NCBI GenBank assembly: GCA_905331475.1
Contig: CAJNYU010002723.1
Location: forward strand, 1 to 64,000
Direction of reading: 5' to 3'
Source of the DNA: Rotaria socialis
Lineage: Eukaryota; Rotifera; Eurotatoria; Philodinida; Philodinidae
DNA length: 64,000 nucleotides
This document shows, in pieces, positions 62,601 through 64,000 of this stretch. The translations under genes were made by a program, and so were the position numbers. Position 1 is the stretch's first letter. Every line of letters begins with the position of its first letter. Below the pieces are notes generated by a model that was given only the letters and a program-made list of their open reading frames with translations, did no database searches and had not been told where the DNA came from.

Positions 62601-63605
62601 TTGTGCAATTTATGTGATTCTAAATAATGATTTTACATGTTGGAAAAAATCGTCTAGATGATCCGTTGAAACATCAACGAGAAATTTTGAAATCCCTGTT
62701 TCTTGTAATTGTTGCAGTAATGGATGCCAATTATCTCTACCTGGTCGGCCTCGTAATTGTCTTACAGTAACTTTCATTTGATGATTATCTGAAGTTAATT
62801 TTAGTAAATCTTGAAGATAATGTAAATCTAGAGTGCAGACAAATAGAGGTCCAATCATTTTTTTAGTTTAATCATTTCATTTTTATATACTTTCAGCATG
62901 TTCAGTTATGATAGCTAGTTCGTCCCATTGTTGAAATTTTATAATATCACTAAATGCTTGACTTGTTGCCGTATAATGTGGAAAGACATTAATTATGTAA
63001 TATTCCACTTTAGTTTGAGGATCAGGCGATGATAACAACAATGGCATATGTAATTGACGTGTCAATGAACTGACGAATTCTAATGCAGGACTAAGTCGAC
63101 CAGTGAATAGAGCAACAATACCTTTTTGTAATTGTGCGCAAACTGAAGTAAATGAAATGAGAAGAAAAACAAACGGATTTTCGAATTCGACATATTGATA
63201 TTCAAATGGGAATTTTACCCATTTTATATGCTGAAAAACTATCATATGCATCGACTAAGTCAATATTAGTGATAACAATTCTTGATTGGGTAAATATTTG
63301 CGATTGAACATTGATTTTAGCAACAGCATATTCAAATGCTTGGCGAGATAATGTATCTCCAGTATCAAATATTGCTCCTAGAGATCATATGAAAATAATA
63401 TCATAAATGTTTCATTTTATTAATTGATAATAACAGAAGTTTATTTTTTGTTCTTCCTTTATATAAATTGTATTTAATAACCAATCGAATAATATTGTTT
63501 AACAAACAAAACTATACTTACCAATATGAATTTCATGTGGTAAATCAAAACTTTTGGTTGAATAAATATAGAATAAGATAATAATTACACTAGTTGCTGT
63601 TGCCA
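56609..63605 (-). CDS. Kainate-type ionotropic glutamate receptor subunit
   Basis: Start ATG 63605 with signal peptide ([20 protein letters not shown]), stop TAA 56609-56611; about 20 exons. The amino-terminal LIVBP-like domain spans about 63540-61800. S1 carries [20 protein letters not shown], including the agonist-binding Arg. M1 follows, then [12 protein letters not shown] as in kainate receptors. The pore loop is [13 protein letters not shown] with Gln at the Q/R site, so a Ca-permeable form is expected. M3 has SSYTANLAAFLTV. S2 includes [13 protein letters not shown], the binding Glu in AFLMESTTSEY, and [11 protein letters not shown]4 ([20 protein letters not shown]) and a short cytoplasmic tail end the protein. 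An in-frame, stop-free 54-bp stretch after GVPQ is best read as an intron. The introns between M1 and pore exons and upstream of M1 hold a foldback element and a MITE. Confidence 0.93.
58815..60250. mobile_element. 1.4-kb foldback element in a glutamate-receptor intron
   Basis: Two inverted arms of about 610-695 bp (58815-59510 and 59640-60250) flank a spacer of about 130 bp. Arm ends share CGCATAACAAGCCAAATC. The left arm has about 90 bp after GCGCTTCA that the right arm lacks, so the arms have diverged by an indel as well as point changes. No transposase frame; open frames within it are arm sequence. Target duplication is not clear. It lies wholly within the intron between the M1 exon (near 60265-60420) and the PYEW/pore exon (58760-58620). 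Confidence 0.85.
60739..61107. mobile_element. 369-bp MITE with CCCAAGCAGACAAAC ends and TA target site
   Basis: Left end CCCAAGCAGACAAACTCTTG and reversed right end CCCAAGCAGACAAACTTTTG are inverted copies with TA on both sides (60737-60738, 61108-61109). Inner halves are also inverted: CAATTGTGAGTCATTAACGC and AGAATTCTCACTTTCA recur on the opposite strand. It carries repeated AAACGC/GCGTTT motifs and lies in an intron of the glutamate-receptor gene. CCCA start and TA site are shared with the MITE at 32288-32557. Confidence 0.85.
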
Positions 63606-64000
63606 TTGTTTTATATGTTCAAGTACTTTTCTAACCTGAGAAAGCCGTTTCCTTTTCAATAATAATCCTTGCCTCGTTTTCACATACTATTAATAATGAA
63701 AAGAAGAAAAAATTATCTATCTTTTGACAGAAGAAATAATGTGCTTTCTCTTCTCTCTCCCTCCCTCCCTCTCTCTCTCTCTCTCTCTTACTGTGTCTCA
63801 TCTTGCAGAGCCATGAAATATGTCTCCATCACTTAACATCATCAGAAAAAAGAAAACCTTCTTCTTTCTTGCCTCAATATCACTTCGATCTGTTTACACT
63901 TCTCTGCACAATAGGGATATTTATATAAATGCATCAACAAGATTTCGGTATCGAAAAGAATACGAGAGAAAAGACAAAAAACAACCTACACAGCATGTGA
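63606..64000. other. Upstream flank of the glutamate-receptor gene
   Basis: Noncoding, with a CT tract. TTTCTCAG at about 63640 on the gene strand could be a 5' UTR acceptor. Confidence 0.4.
63747..63788. repeat. (CT)n/(CCCT)n microsatellite
   Basis: CT-rich tract TCTCTCTCCCTCCCTCCCTC then (CT)n, about 140-180 bp upstream of the glutamate-receptor start codon. Confidence 0.85.

Overview
This window reads as AT-rich nuclear DNA from a small-genome animal. Genes are split by many short introns (mostly about 45-100 bp, GT...AG), lie close together on both strands, and include metazoan families: a PBX homeobox gene, a LIM-homeobox gene, a CRK adaptor, a kainate-type glutamate receptor, a SEPT2-group septin, GCN2 and a SAMD1-like protein. 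Two genes look foreign but carry spliceosomal introns: a bacterial-type mechanosensitive channel (MscL) and an isopenicillin-N-synthase-like oxygenase. Tiny introns, high AT, many short DNA transposons and intron-bearing bacterial-type genes together suggest a rotifer, most likely a bdelloid. That assignment is inference from style, not proof.

Layout. 1-508: end of a 31-bp minisatellite. 2051-4468: two non-autonomous hAT elements with recognisable 8-bp target duplications. 4720-9005 (-): secreted VWD/C8/TIL multidomain protein. 10630-13940: long stretch of (GA)n/(CT)n and (TA)n microsatellites leading into a SAMD1-like winged-helix/SAM gene (13941-15516, +). 18200-27110 (-): GCN2-type eIF2alpha kinase, head to head with a reticulon-hairpin-like membrane protein (27368-28234, +). 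29172-30507 (+): 2-oxoglutarate/Fe(II) or IPNS-like oxygenase. 31000-32560: repeat cluster (degenerate TTCTTG array, 342-bp near-perfect palindrome, hAT transposase fragment, TA-flanked MITE). 34674-35203 (+): MscL. 38168-40110 (-): PBX, head to head with an hnRNP H/F-like three-RRM protein (40392-42210, +). 44982-45854 (+): CRK-like SH2-SH3 adaptor. 47453-49250 (-): septin. 50126-54140 (+): LHX1/5-like LIM homeodomain protein with a very large insert. 54632-56559: composite DNA transposon. 56609-63605 (-): kainate-type glutamate receptor with a 1.4-kb foldback element and a 369-bp MITE in its introns.

There is no operon or pathway cluster; the genes are unrelated housekeeping, signalling and developmental genes. 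The points most worth attention are the intron-bearing MscL, a septin lacking both the P-loop Ser and the switch-I catalytic Thr, the LIM-homeodomain protein swollen to about 1177 residues, and an unusually readable set of DNA-transposon remains: two hAT-type pairs of ends, two MITEs sharing CCCA ends with TA target sites, a palindrome and two foldbacks. Gene models were spliced by eye, so individual exon ends may be off.
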